In this document: piece by piece, positions 17,185 through 26,652 of the stretch
Position numbering within the stretch: the stretch's first letter is position 1
Layout: every line of letters begins with the position of its first letter
NCBI RefSeq assembly: GCF_004521985.1
Contig: NZ_SBHZ01000004.1
Span: 1-64,000 of the forward strand
Length of the DNA stretch: 64,000 bases
Reading direction: 5' to 3'
From: Ectopseudomonas khazarica
GTDB taxonomy: Bacteria > Pseudomonadota > Gammaproteobacteria > Pseudomonadales > Pseudomonadaceae
Notes under the pieces: model-generated
What the model was told of the DNA's origin: nothing
The model's input: the letters and a program-made list of their open reading frames with translations, nothing else
Database searches by the model: none
Position numbers and translations under genes: made by a program

Positions 17185-17772
17185 ATGTCCCTGCGTAGCG
17201 TCTGTGTCTTCTGTGGCGCCAGTCCCGGCGCCAGCCCGATCTACCGCCAGGCAGCCGAAGAGCTTGGCCAGTACCTCGCTCAGCGTGGCATCCGCCTGAT
17301 CTACGGCGGCGGCGCGGTCGGCCTGATGGGCGTCGTCGCCGATGCCGCCCTGAATGCCGGTGGCGAGGTCATCGGCATCATCCCGCAGAGCCTGGAGCGT
17401 GCCGAGATCGGCCACCGTGGCCTGACCTGCCTGGAAGTGGTCGACGGCATGCACGCGCGCAAGGCACGCATGGCCGAGCTGGCGGACGCCTTCATCGCCC
17501 TTCCCGGCGGCCTGGGCACGCTGGAGGAACTGTTCGAGGTCTGGACCTGGGGCCAGCTGGGCTATCACTCCAAGCCGCTGGGCCTGCTGGAAGTGAACGG
17601 TTTCTACAGCAAGCTCGGTGACTTCCTCGATCACCTCGTCGCCGAGCGCTTCGTGCGTCCGCAACACCGCGAGATGCTGCAGATCGCCAGCAGCCCGCAG
17701 AACCTGATCGATGCGCTGGCCGAGTGGCAACCCAGTGCAGCGCCCAAGTGGGTCGATCGCTCACCAAGCTGA
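17185..17772 (+). CDS. LOG family protein (nucleotide 5'-monophosphate phosphoribohydrolase)
   Basis: A 195-residue Rossmann-like protein. Motifs: [13 protein letters not shown] at the start, [17 protein letters not shown] near residue 34, and the catalytic P-G-G-x-G-T-x-x-E in [17 protein letters not shown] near residue 110. LOG proteins release the base from cytokinin-type or other nucleoside 5'-monophosphates; bacterial members often act in nucleotide salvage and were long misnamed lysine decarboxylase. The length is standard. Confidence 0.9.
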   Translation: MSLRSVCVFCGASPGASPIYRQAAEELGQYLAQRGIRLIYGGGAVGLMGVVADAALNAGGEVIGIIPQSLERAEIGHRGLTCLEVVDGMHARKARMAELADAFIALPGGLGTLEELFEVWTWGQLGYHSKPLGLLEVNGFYSKLGDFLDHLVAERFVRPQHREMLQIASSPQNLIDALAEWQPSAAPKWVDRSPS

Positions 17773-17840
17773 TTTGTTCACGTCAGGCAGGCGGGTGCGG
17801 TGCTAACCTTGGCGCCTTGTCCTTACATGGAAGCCGCAAG

Positions 17841-18773
17841 ATGGCCGGAAGCAGCCTGCTCGCCCTGATCGATGACATCAGTGCCGTACTCGACGATATC
17901 GCCAGCATGACCAAGGTCGCCGCGCGCAAGACCGCCGGCGTGCTGGGCGACGACCTGGCCCTCAATGCCCAGCAGGTCACCGGCGTCAGGGCGGACCGCG
18001 AGCTGCCCGTGGTGTGGGCGGTGGCCAAGGGCTCGCTGCTGAACAAGGCGATCCTGGTGCCGGCCGCGCTGCTGATCAGTGCAGTGGCGCCCTGGCTGGT
18101 GGTGCCGCTGCTGATGTTCGGCGGCCTGTTCCTCTGCTACGAGGGCGCGGAAAAACTGCTGCACAAGCTGCTGCACCGTCACGAGGACGACGGCAAGCAG
18201 GCGCACCTGGAGGCCCTGGCCGATCCCGACATCGACCTGGTGGCCTTCGAACGCGACAAGATCCGTGGCGCGGTGCGCACGGACTTCATCCTCTCCGCAG
18301 AGATCATCGCCATCACCCTGGGCACCGTGGCCAGCGCCAGCTTCGTCAATCAGCTGGCGGTGCTCAGCACCATCGCCCTGGTGATCACCCTTGGCGTCTA
18401 CGGCCTGGTGGCCGGCATCGTCAAGCTGGACGACGCCGGGCTCTACCTCAGCCAACGCAGCAGCGCCTTCGCCCAGAGCCTGGGCCGCGGCCTGCTGGCC
18501 CTGGCGCCCTGGCTGATGAAGACACTCTCGGTCGTCGGCACGGCGGCGATGTTCATGGTCGGTGGCGGCATCCTCAGTCACGGCCTGCCCCCGGTCGAAG
18601 CCGCCCTGCATCACGCCGCCGAGTGGGCCGCGCAGGATGTCGGCCTGCTCTCCGCACTGCTGCCGACCCTGTTCAATGCTCTGCTGGGCATCGTCGCCGG
18701 TCTGCTCAGCGTCCCGCTGGTGGGCCTCGGCGCCCGCCTGTGGCGCGCGCTGCGTCCCTCGACGGCCGCCTGA
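17841..18773 (+). CDS. DUF808 (YedI-like) inner-membrane protein
   Basis: A 310-residue membrane protein. The N-terminus [40 protein letters not shown] is the DUF808 hallmark, followed by [16 protein letters not shown] and several hydrophobic helices. The soluble loop has [15 protein letters not shown] and the final third is hydrophobic. Function is unknown in the family. The frame is open to 17724, but the ATG at 17841 starts the conserved region. Confidence 0.82.
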   Translation: MAGSSLLALIDDISAVLDDIASMTKVAARKTAGVLGDDLALNAQQVTGVRADRELPVVWAVAKGSLLNKAILVPAALLISAVAPWLVVPLLMFGGLFLCYEGAEKLLHKLLHRHEDDGKQAHLEALADPDIDLVAFERDKIRGAVRTDFILSAEIIAITLGTVASASFVNQLAVLSTIALVITLGVYGLVAGIVKLDDAGLYLSQRSSAFAQSLGRGLLALAPWLMKTLSVVGTAAMFMVGGGILSHGLPPVEAALHHAAEWAAQDVGLLSALLPTLFNALLGIVAGLLSVPLVGLGARLWRALRPSTAA

Positions 18774-19172
18774 GCCGCTCATTTTCCAGCCAGCCGACAG
18801 CCGCTCAGGGCAGCCGCTGTCGGCGCTGACTTTCCCCAAGCTTATCCACAGCTTGCTCCACACCTTCCGTGGATAAGCCCGGCGCCCCGCCCGGCACCTC
18901 GCGCGCAGCCCTGCATCGATAACTCAAGCAGTTAATTTTCAAGGTTTTTTGCTTGATTCCCGAGCTGCCGCGAACGCCTGAACAAAAGCTGACCAGGGGC
19001 TCGAAAACGGCCAGCGACGCGCCCTGGAACGAGCCATGCAGACCTTGCCCACACAGTTATCCACAGATTCTCGGGATAACGCCGCCGTGGCGTTCGGTCG
19101 CAGTCACAGGACGTCGCCGCTGTGCGAATCTTTTAGGACCTGACCGATTTATCAGAATCTGGAGGCTTCAAG
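18774..19172. other. 399-base intergenic region upstream of azurin with perfect DnaA-box-like sites
   Basis: No supported gene. It contains TTATCCACA at 18842-18850, a minus-strand near copy (TTATCCACG) at 18868-18876 facing it, and a second perfect TTATCCACA at 19057-19065. The azurin ribosome-binding site CTGGAGG lies at 19160-19166. I looked for an ANR/FNR box (TTGAT-N4-ATCAA) near azurin and did not find a convincing one. Confidence 0.5.
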
Positions 19173-19622
19173 ATGTTGCGTAACGTTGCTCTGATGGCAC
19201 TGCTCGGCCTGGCCAGCACACCGCTGTTCGCTGCCGAGTGCTCGGTGGATGTCGAATCGACCGACCAGATGACCTACAACACCCAGGCCATCTCCATCAG
19301 CAAGAGCTGCAAGACCTTCACCGTCAACCTCAAGCACACCGGCAGCCTGCCCAAGACCGCCATGGGCCACAACCTGGTGCTGAGCAAGACCGCCGACATG
19401 CCCGGCATCGCCACCGACGGCATTGGCGCCGGCCCCGACGCCGCCTACGTCAAGGCCGGTGACGAGCGCGTGATCGCCCACACCGGCCTGATCGGCGGCG
19501 GCGAAAGCACCTCGGTGACCTTCGATGTGAGCAAGCTGGCCGCTGGCGAGGATTACAGCTTCTTCTGCTCCTTCCCGGGTCACTACGCGCTGATGAAAGG
19601 CAGCGTGAAGCTGGTCGACTGA
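19173..19622 (+). CDS. azu: Azurin, periplasmic blue copper protein
   Basis: A 149-residue precursor with a 20-residue signal peptide ending TPLFA; the mature protein begins [10 protein letters not shown]. The type-1 copper ligands are present: His46 in MGHNLVLS, Cys112 and His117 in [14 protein letters not shown], and Met121. The Cys3-Cys26 disulfide pair is also present. Azurin shuttles electrons in the periplasm, classically between cytochromes and respiratory enzymes such as nitrite reductase. CTGGAGG is an ideal ribosome-binding site. Confidence 0.97.
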   Translation: MLRNVALMALLGLASTPLFAAECSVDVESTDQMTYNTQAISISKSCKTFTVNLKHTGSLPKTAMGHNLVLSKTADMPGIATDGIGAGPDAAYVKAGDERVIAHTGLIGGGESTSVTFDVSKLAAGEDYSFFCSFPGHYALMKGSVKLVD

Positions 19623-19634
19623 TACCTCGACCTC

Positions 19635-20528
19635 TCAGCCCAGCGGCAGCACCGTCACCTGCACTTCAGGGTCGTGGCTGCCGCCCCCCAGAATGACCCC
19701 GCGCAACGGCGACACATCGGAGAAGTCCCGGCCCCAGGCCAGGGTGATGTGCTCCAGCGCCGGACGCACGTTGTTGGTCGGATCGAAATCCACCCAGCCC
19801 TGACGCGGGCAGTACAACGACACCCAGGCATGCGAGGCGTCGGCCCCGATCAGACGTGGCTGACCGGGCGGCGGCTGGGTCAGCAGGTAGCCACTGACGT
19901 AACGCGCCGCCAGCCCCCGCGAGCGCAGGCAGGCGAGCATCAGGTGGGCGAAGTCCTGGCAGACCCCGCGTTTTTCCTCGAGCACCTGCAGCAGCGGCGT
20001 CGCCACCTGGGTCGCGCCCGCGTCGAAACTGAACTCCTCGAAGATCTTCTGCATCAGCGCCTGGCCCGCTTGCAGCAGCGGCCTGCCCGGCGTGAAGCAG
20101 TCATCGGCATAGTCGGCGAATACCTGCTTGAGCCGCACGTAGGGCGACTCGAAGCGATAGCGCGCGGCCTCCAGCAGGTCCGGCGCCAGCCGCGTACCGG
20201 CATAGCTGAGCGCCGCGCAGGCGGCCTCCCAGGGCGGTGAATCGTCGAGATCGAGGGGCGGCCGCGCCAGCACTTCGATACGCAGGCGCGCACTGACGCT
20301 GAGCGCCTCGTGCGGACGCTCGAACACCAGGCGGGTCAGCGGATTGCCGAACACGTCCAGGCCATCGCGGCGCTGGCAGGGCTGCGGGTCGACGCGCAGC
20401 GCCTGCTCATGGCTGCGCTGCCAGGGGCACTGGCGCGGCCACAGGTGGGCCAGCTGCTGGGCCAGGGAGACCGGCGCCGAGTAACGGTAGTGGGTGTCGT
20501 GTAGCACCTGATACAGCGCACTGCTCAT
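19635..20528 (-). CDS. Transglutaminase-like cysteine protease/ligase, last gene of a three-gene operon
   Basis: A 297-residue protein with an N-terminal beta domain typical of bacterial transglutaminase-like proteins (LYQVLHDTHYRYSAPVSLAQ) and a papain-like catalytic core: Cys190 in RGVCQDFAHLMLACLRS, His233 in DASHAWVSLYC, and Asp in WVDFDPTNN. No signal peptide. Its start overlaps the stop of the ATP-grasp gene by ATGA, so they are coupled. In this operon type the enzyme is thought to cleave or rearrange the peptide bond made by the ligases; the substrate is unknown. Confidence 0.88.
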   Translation of the reverse strand: MSSALYQVLHDTHYRYSAPVSLAQQLAHLWPRQCPWQRSHEQALRVDPQPCQRRDGLDVFGNPLTRLVFERPHEALSVSARLRIEVLARPPLDLDDSPPWEAACAALSYAGTRLAPDLLEAARYRFESPYVRLKQVFADYADDCFTPGRPLLQAGQALMQKIFEEFSFDAGATQVATPLLQVLEEKRGVCQDFAHLMLACLRSRGLAARYVSGYLLTQPPPGQPRLIGADASHAWVSLYCPRQGWVDFDPTNNVRPALEHITLAWGRDFSDVSPLRGVILGGGSHDPEVQVTVLPLG

Positions 20529-23011
20529 GAGGATTGCGTCCGCTGGCTGACATCGACGTGGGCGAAGAAGCGCAGCCCGAGGTGATCCGATACCGTCCCG
20601 GCCGCTTCGCTGATGGCCACCAGCAGGTCGGCCAGGCCCTCGAGCACCGCGCGGGTACTGCCGGGGCCGAACAGTGGATTCTCCAGGCTGGCCAGGCTGA
20701 AGGCGCTAAGCTGCTGTTCCAGGTAGGTCAGATAGCGCTCGGCAGGCAGCTCGAAGCGCTCGTCCAGCCGCGCCAGCGACGCCAGCAGGGTGCGCAGCTG
20801 GAACAGCACCGCATGCGGGTTCTGCTCGTCGAGCAGGAGCAGGTCGAGCACCGGGATCAGCTGCGCCGACGCCAGGTAGCGGGTGCGATAGGTGATGCTG
20901 CTGTTGCCCAGTTCCAGCAGCCACTCCAGCGCCGACTGGTCGGTAGCCGCGCCGCTGCGCAGGAAACCGGCGAAGCTGTCGCAGAGAAACTGCAGGCGTT
21001 CGATGTAGCGGCCGAGCATGAGAAAGCGCCAGCCGTCGTCACGGGTCATGTCATCCAGGGCGAAGCCGGACAACGCCGCCAGGGACATCAGCAGGCGATT
21101 GAGAAAGTCCAGCAACTCGCCGAAATCGGCAGGCTGGGCCTCGAGCAACTGAGCCTCCCCCTGCAACTCCACCAGCGCCTGCCAGTTGGCCTGGGACAGC
21201 TTGCCGCGCACGCTGCCCGCCGCCCATTGCAGGCGCTGCAGGTTGGCCCGCAGGCTGGCCGGCCAGTCGCTGCCCAGCAGGGCCTGCAACAGGCGCGGCT
21301 CCAGCGCGCCCTCCTCGGCCGCTGCCAGCAGGCCCAGTTCCTCGGCCAGCGCCAGCGCGCTCTGCAGGGCCTGCGGGTCATCGTCGTCGTCGACATAGCG
21401 CGCCAGCATGATGCGCAGCAGGCGGGCGCTGTCCTCGCAGCGCTCGGCATAACGGCCGAACCAGTACAGGTTCTCCACCACCCGCGAGGGCAGGAAGGGG
21501 TCACTGCGCACCAGGTCGGCGGTGCCCAGGGTGCGCTGCGTCTGCCACGGCTCGCCACCGCTCTGCCGCGTACCGAGCACCCAGGTGTCCTTGCTGGCCC
21601 CACCGCGCTGCATCGACACCACCTCGGCGTCGGCCTCAGCGGCCACACGCGTCAGGCCACCGGGCATCACCCGGTAACCGTCGGCGCTGGCCACGGCGTA
21701 CACACGCATGCCGATGGCACGCGGCTGCAGGCCAGTGCCATCCCATACCGGCGCCTGCGATAGCTTGGCCCGTGCCTGCGCCACGTAGGCGTAAGGGCGC
21801 AGCTTGAGACGCGCCGCCAGCTTGGCGCGCTGCGCCTCGTTCAGGTCGCGGCCGAACACCGGGGTGAAGCTCTGCGAGGGGAACGCCGGACGCACCAGCA
21901 GTTCATCGAGCTTTTCCAGCGCCTCCTCCAGCACCGGCGGCTCGCCGCACCACCAGCTGGCGATGGATGGCAGCAGCAACTCCTCGCCCAGCAGATGCTC
22001 GCTGATCGCCGGCAGGAAGCCGGGCAGGCCAGGTGACTCCAGCACGCCGCTGCCGAGGGCATTGGCCACCAGCACGCGGCCACGGCGCACCGCTTCGAGC
22101 AGGCCCGGCACGCCGAGGGCGGAATCGGTGCGCAGCTCCAGCGGGTCGCAGTAATCGTCGTCGAGGCGGCGCAGCACCGCGTGCACGCGGCGCAGGCCAG
22201 CCAGGGTCTTGAGATAGAGCGTGGCATCCCGCACGGTCAGGTCGCTGCCTTCGACCAGCGGATAGCCCAGCTGGCGCGCCAGGTACAGGTGCTCGAAATA
22301 GCTCTCGTTGAAACGCCCCGGCGTCAGCAGCACCACCAGCGGGGTCTCGCCGCCGCTCGGCGCCTGGCGGGCCAGGGTGTCCTGCAGGGTCCGGAAGAAA
22401 CCGGCCAGGTACTGCACGCGCAGGTCACGGTACAACTCGGGAAAGGCCCGCGAGACGATCTGCCGGTTCTCCAGCGCGTAGCCGGCACCGGAGGGCGCCT
22501 GGGTGCGATCGGCGGTCACCCACCAGCGGCCGTCCGGCGCACGGGCCAGGTCCACCGCGTACAGGTGCAGCCAGGTGCCCCCCGGCGCCTGCACGCCCTG
22601 ACAGGGCCAGAGAAAGTTGTTGTGACCGAACACCAGCTCCGTCGGCAGCAGGCCTTCGGCAATCAGCTTCTGCGGCCCGTAGAGATCGGCCACGACGCGA
22701 TTGAGCAGGGTCGCGCGCTGGGCCACGCCGGCGGCGATCTGCTGCCACTCGTCGGCCGGGATCAGGTTCGGCAGCAGGTCCAGCTCCCAGGGCCGGTCGG
22801 CCCCGTCGGGATCGGCGTAGACGTTGTAGGTGACGCCGTTCTCCTGAATCTGCCGGGCCAGCATGGCCTCGCGCTGGGCCAGTTGCTCCGGGCGGCTGCG
22901 CTCGAGTTGCTCGAACAGGCGGCGCCAGTGCGGGCGCACCTTGCCCTTGGCGTCGAGCAGTTCGTGGTAGCCCCCGGCAGGAGGCGGATAATCGGCTAGC
23001 AGGTCGGGCAT
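20525..23011 (-). CDS. Circularly permuted ATP-grasp ligase fused to alpha-E domain
   Basis: An 828-residue cytosolic protein. The N-terminal part (about 1-490) is the circularly permuted ATP-grasp type 2 domain (DUF404/DUF407), with GVTYNVYADPDGADRPWELD, LVVLLTPGRFNESYFEHLYLA and DGYRVMPGGLTRVA; the C-terminal part (about 500-815) is the helical alpha-E domain (DUF403), with VENLYWFGRYAERCEDSARL and FLMLGRYIERLQFL. ATP-grasp ligases join a carboxylate to an amine. Fusion and neighbours match the predicted peptide-modification operons described for these families by Iyer and Aravind. The product remains unknown. Confidence 0.88.
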   Translation of the reverse strand: MPDLLADYPPPAGGYHELLDAKGKVRPHWRRLFEQLERSRPEQLAQREAMLARQIQENGVTYNVYADPDGADRPWELDLLPNLIPADEWQQIAAGVAQRATLLNRVVADLYGPQKLIAEGLLPTELVFGHNNFLWPCQGVQAPGGTWLHLYAVDLARAPDGRWWVTADRTQAPSGAGYALENRQIVSRAFPELYRDLRVQYLAGFFRTLQDTLARQAPSGGETPLVVLLTPGRFNESYFEHLYLARQLGYPLVEGSDLTVRDATLYLKTLAGLRRVHAVLRRLDDDYCDPLELRTDSALGVPGLLEAVRRGRVLVANALGSGVLESPGLPGFLPAISEHLLGEELLLPSIASWWCGEPPVLEEALEKLDELLVRPAFPSQSFTPVFGRDLNEAQRAKLAARLKLRPYAYVAQARAKLSQAPVWDGTGLQPRAIGMRVYAVASADGYRVMPGGLTRVAAEADAEVVSMQRGGASKDTWVLGTRQSGGEPWQTQRTLGTADLVRSDPFLPSRVVENLYWFGRYAERCEDSARLLRIMLARYVDDDDDPQALQSALALAEELGLLAAAEEGALEPRLLQALLGSDWPASLRANLQRLQWAAGSVRGKLSQANWQALVELQGEAQLLEAQPADFGELLDFLNRLLMSLAALSGFALDDMTRDDGWRFLMLGRYIERLQFLCDSFAGFLRSGAATDQSALEWLLELGNSSITYRTRYLASAQLIPVLDLLLLDEQNPHAVLFQLRTLLASLARLDERFELPAERYLTYLEQQLSAFSLASLENPLFGPGSTRAVLEGLADLLVAISEAAGTVSDHLGLRFFAHVDVSQRTQSS

Positions 23012-23124
23012 GGCAGGCTCGGCAGTGACAAGGCAGCGTGACGCAAATTGACGGCTGCATCCGTGACAGGCGCTTCAGCAGCGACGGTTCGCGGCCAAGG
23101 CCCCTGCCACAGACGGGATGGGCG

Positions 23125-26100
23125 TCAGACGCGACGCAGATCCAGGGTCATCGGTAGTTCATTATTGTCCATCGGTTGCAGCACGGGACGCTTGCCCGGG
23201 CTGTGGCCGAGGCGGAAGAAGCGCGCCAGACGCCGGCTTTCCGCCTCGTAGGCGTTGACCGGCAGGCTGTCGTAGTTGCGCCCGCCCGGATGCGCCACAT
23301 GGTACTGGCAACCGCCCAGCGAGCGCTGCATCCAGGTGTCGATCAGGTCGAACACCAGCGGGGCATGCACGCCGATGGTCGGTTGCAGGCAACTGGCCGG
23401 CTGCCAGGCCCGGAAACGCACGCCGCCGACGAACTCACCGACCTTGCCGGTGGGCCGCAGCGGCACCGGCACGCCGTTGCAGGTCAGCAGGTAACGGTCC
23501 GGCGCCATGCCGGCGAGCTTCACCTGCATGCGTTCCAGTGACGAGTCGACGTAACGCACCGTACCGCCGATGGCGCCCTCCTCGCCCAGCACATGCCAGG
23601 GCTCCAGCGCCTGACGCAGCTCCAGGTCGATGCCCTTGACGGCGAAATCGCCGGCCTTGGGAAAGCGGAACTCCAGGTGCGGGGCGAACCATTCGCTGCG
23701 CAGTCGATAGCCGAAGCTGCCCAGCTCCTGCAGCACGTCGGCGAAATCCTGCTCGACGAAATGCGGCAGCAGGAAGCGGTCATGCAGCTCGGTCCCCCAG
23801 CGCACCAGCTTGGCCGGGCGATAGGGCTCCTGCCAGAAGCGTGCGATCAGCGCGCGCAGCAGCAACTGCTGGGCCAGGCTCATCTGCGCATGTGGCGGCA
23901 TCTCGAAGGCACGCAGTTCGAGCAGGCCGAGTCGCCCGCTGGCGGAGTCCGGCGAGTACAGCTTGTCGATGCAGAATTCGGCGCGGTGGGTGTTGCCGGT
24001 CACGTCCACCAGCAGGTTGCGCAACAACCGGTCGACCAGCCACGGCGGAGCATCGCGCCCCGGCTCGGGCATCTGCGCGAAGGCGATCTCCAGTTCGTAC
24101 AGGGCATCGTTGCGCGCCTCGTCCATCCGTGGCGCCTGCGAGGTCGGGCCGATGAACAGGCCGCTGAACAGGTAGGACAGCGACGGGTGGTTGTGCCAGT
24201 AGCTGATCAGGCTGCGCAGCAGGTCGGGACGCCGCAGGAAGGGCGAGTCGCCCGGCGTCGCCCCGCCGAGGACGAAGTGGTTGCCGCCGCCGGTGCCGGT
24301 GTGACGGCCATCGATCATGAACTTCTCGCTGGACAGCCGCGACTGCCGCGCCGCCTCGTAGAGAAACTCGCAGCGCTCCACCAGCTCGTCCCAGCTGGCC
24401 GCCGGATGGATGTTTACCTCGATCACCCCCGGATCGGGGGTCACGCGGAAGTACTGCAGGCGCGGGTCGAGCGGCGGCTCGTAGCCTTCCAGCAGCACCG
24501 GGCAATCGAGCTCGGCCGCCACCGCCTCGATGGCCGCGACCAACTCCAGGTAGTCCTCGAGATGGCTCAGCGGCGGCATGAACAGATACAGCCGCCCCTC
24601 ACGCGGCTCGGCGCACAGTGCCGTGCGCACGATGCCGGCGGCCGACTGACCGCTGGCCGGGCGCGCACTCTGCGGGCCGCTGCCAGCAGCGACACTGGCG
24701 CCACGCCAGACCCCGCGCAACTGGCGCTGGATCTGCGCCGCGGCGGGCAGCGGCGGCTGCGCCTGGCTCGGGTCGACCGGGTTGATGTAGGGGTAATCGG
24801 CCTGGCTGACCCAGGGCAGCGAGTCCAGCGGCAGGCGGTAGCCCAGCGGCGAGTCGCCCGGCAGCAGGCGGCAGTGCTCGTCGCGCAGGAACCAGCGCCC
24901 GCTCTGCCAGCCCTCGCCGACCACCTGGCGCGCCAGTGGCAGGACATGGCCGACCACCGCGTCGAGCCCCTGGTCGAACACCTTGCGCAGGCGTTCGCGC
25001 TCCAGCGGATCGCTCAGGCGTGGATCGTCCGGCGTGACGTTGTCCGGCAGCTTGCGCTCGCGCCACAGGTAGTAGAACCAGTCCTCGAAGGCCGGAAAGA
25101 CGTTGTCGGCCTCCACCTGCAGGTGGGCGGCCAGGCTGGCGAGGAAGCGCTCGGCGGTCTCGGCCGTGGCGCCATAGCCGCGCTTCTCGTCAGCCAGCAG
25201 CCTGGGGTCGTGCCACAGGGGCTGGCCATCGCGGCGCCAGAAGCAGTTCAGCGACCAGCGCGGCAGCTGCTCGCCGGGGTACCACTTGCCCTGGCCGAAA
25301 TGCACCAGCGCATTGGCCGCATAGTGATCACGCAGGCGGTAGAACAGGTCGGCAGCCAGGCGCCGCTTGTTCGGGCCCAGCGCAGCGGTGTTCCACTCGT
25401 CGTCGTCCGGGTAGTCGAGCGCGACGAAGGTCGGCTCGCCGCCCATGGTCAGGCGCACGTCATGCGCCTGCAGGTCATCGTCGATCTGCCGCCCCAGCGC
25501 CTGGATCGCCTGCCACTGCGCCTCGCTGTAGGGCTTGGTGACGCGTGGCGCCTCCCACACCCGTTCGACGCTCATCAGGTGCTCGAACTCCACCTCGCAC
25601 TCGTCCAGCCCGCCGCTGATCGGCGCCGCCGACGACGGTTCCGGGCTGCAGGCCAGCGGAATGTGCCCCTCGCCCGCGAACAGGCCACTGGTGGGATCGA
25701 GACCGATCCAGCCGGCGCCGGGCAGGTAGACCTCGCACCAGGCGTGCAGGTCGGTGAAGTCCTGGTCGGTGCCGGAAGGACCATCGAGGGATTTGACGTC
25801 GGCCGTGAGCTGGATCAGGTAACCGGACACGAAGCGCGCCGCCAGGCCGAGGTGGCGCAGCAACTGCACCAGCAGCCAGGCCGAGTCACGGCACGAGCCG
25901 GCGGCCAGCTGCAACGACTCTTCCGGCGTCTGCACGCCCGGTTCCATGCGGATCAGGTAGCGGATGTCGGCGGACAGCCGCTGGTTCAGCTCGACCAGGA
26001 AATCGACGCTGGGTGTCGGGCTGCGCTCGATCCCGGCCAGGTACCTGGCGAACAGCGGCGTGGCCGGCAGCTTGACCAGATAGGGCGCCAGCTCGCGCTG

Positions 26101-26430
26101 CTCGCCCTCGGTGTAGGCGAAGGGAATGCGCTCGGCGTAGGGCTCGAGAAAGAAGTCGAAGGGGTTGAACACCGCCATCTCGGCGACCAGGTCCACCTCG
26201 ACCTTGAATTCACGGGTCTTCTCGGGGAAGACCAGGCGCGCCAGGTAGTTGCCCTGCGGGTCCTGCTGCCAGTTGACGAAGTGCTCGCCCGGCTCGACCT
26301 TCAGCGCATAGGAGAGGATGCGCGTACGGCTGTGCGGCGCCGGGCGCAGACGCACCACCTGCGGACCAAGGTTCACCGCACGGTCGTAGCGGTAGTGGGT
26401 GACGTGATGCAGCGCGACATGAATCGACAC
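23125..26430 (-). CDS. Transglutaminase-like / DUF2126 (GCS2-like ligase) fusion protein
   Basis: An 1101-residue two-part protein. Residues about 1-290 are a transglutaminase-like domain (N-terminal VALHHVTHYRYDRAVNLGPQ; catalytic AGSCRDSAWLLVQLLRHLG, DLHAWCEVYLPGAGW and GLDPTSGL). Residues about 300-1090 are DUF2126, predicted to be a glutamine-synthetase-like amide ligase, with DVRLTMGGEPTFVALD and DGRHTGTGGGNHFVLGG. It is the first gene of the operon, separated by 113 bases from the ATP-grasp gene. The combination of two ligases and two transglutaminase-type enzymes suggests synthesis and processing of an amide-linked peptide or metabolite. Confidence 0.88.
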   Translation of the reverse strand: MSIHVALHHVTHYRYDRAVNLGPQVVRLRPAPHSRTRILSYALKVEPGEHFVNWQQDPQGNYLARLVFPEKTREFKVEVDLVAEMAVFNPFDFFLEPYAERIPFAYTEGEQRELAPYLVKLPATPLFARYLAGIERSPTPSVDFLVELNQRLSADIRYLIRMEPGVQTPEESLQLAAGSCRDSAWLLVQLLRHLGLAARFVSGYLIQLTADVKSLDGPSGTDQDFTDLHAWCEVYLPGAGWIGLDPTSGLFAGEGHIPLACSPEPSSAAPISGGLDECEVEFEHLMSVERVWEAPRVTKPYSEAQWQAIQALGRQIDDDLQAHDVRLTMGGEPTFVALDYPDDDEWNTAALGPNKRRLAADLFYRLRDHYAANALVHFGQGKWYPGEQLPRWSLNCFWRRDGQPLWHDPRLLADEKRGYGATAETAERFLASLAAHLQVEADNVFPAFEDWFYYLWRERKLPDNVTPDDPRLSDPLERERLRKVFDQGLDAVVGHVLPLARQVVGEGWQSGRWFLRDEHCRLLPGDSPLGYRLPLDSLPWVSQADYPYINPVDPSQAQPPLPAAAQIQRQLRGVWRGASVAAGSGPQSARPASGQSAAGIVRTALCAEPREGRLYLFMPPLSHLEDYLELVAAIEAVAAELDCPVLLEGYEPPLDPRLQYFRVTPDPGVIEVNIHPAASWDELVERCEFLYEAARQSRLSSEKFMIDGRHTGTGGGNHFVLGGATPGDSPFLRRPDLLRSLISYWHNHPSLSYLFSGLFIGPTSQAPRMDEARNDALYELEIAFAQMPEPGRDAPPWLVDRLLRNLLVDVTGNTHRAEFCIDKLYSPDSASGRLGLLELRAFEMPPHAQMSLAQQLLLRALIARFWQEPYRPAKLVRWGTELHDRFLLPHFVEQDFADVLQELGSFGYRLRSEWFAPHLEFRFPKAGDFAVKGIDLELRQALEPWHVLGEEGAIGGTVRYVDSSLERMQVKLAGMAPDRYLLTCNGVPVPLRPTGKVGEFVGGVRFRAWQPASCLQPTIGVHAPLVFDLIDTWMQRSLGGCQYHVAHPGGRNYDSLPVNAYEAESRRLARFFRLGHSPGKRPVLQPMDNNELPMTLDLRRV

Positions 26431-26596
26431 GGCGGCCTCCTGCTAGCCTGGACGATGAGCTGTGCAGCGCAAGACTTATGCCACAGACCGTGCGTCGCTG
26501 CCCACCGCGTCTGCCGCCGAATGCGCGCACCACAACGGAGCCTGGCACGCACCAGCCCCCTGCGCACGCACCAGTTCGACTCACGCGGTGCTCAAT

Positions 26597-26624
26597 TTGC
26601 TTCACTGCACTTCTGCCTTAGACT
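26597..26624 (+). promoter_or_regulatory. Candidate sigma-70 promoter of the LEPR export cluster
   Basis: TTGCTT (26597-26602), a 16-base spacer and TAGACT (26619-26624) lie 29 bases upstream of the first adaptor gene. The match to consensus is weak, but the position in the 222-base divergent region is right. Confidence 0.3.
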
Positions 26625-26652
26625 GCGACGACTTCATGCAAGGACGTATGCC

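Noticed and set aside
19100..19160. ANR/FNR box in front of azurin
   Set aside because: The best segment (TGACCGATTTATCA) has the wrong spacing and half-site matches.
23593..26652. Very long plus-strand open frame running into the first adaptor gene
   Set aside because: It lies antisense to the DUF2126 gene and has no recognisable domain; only the part from 26653 is a real protein.
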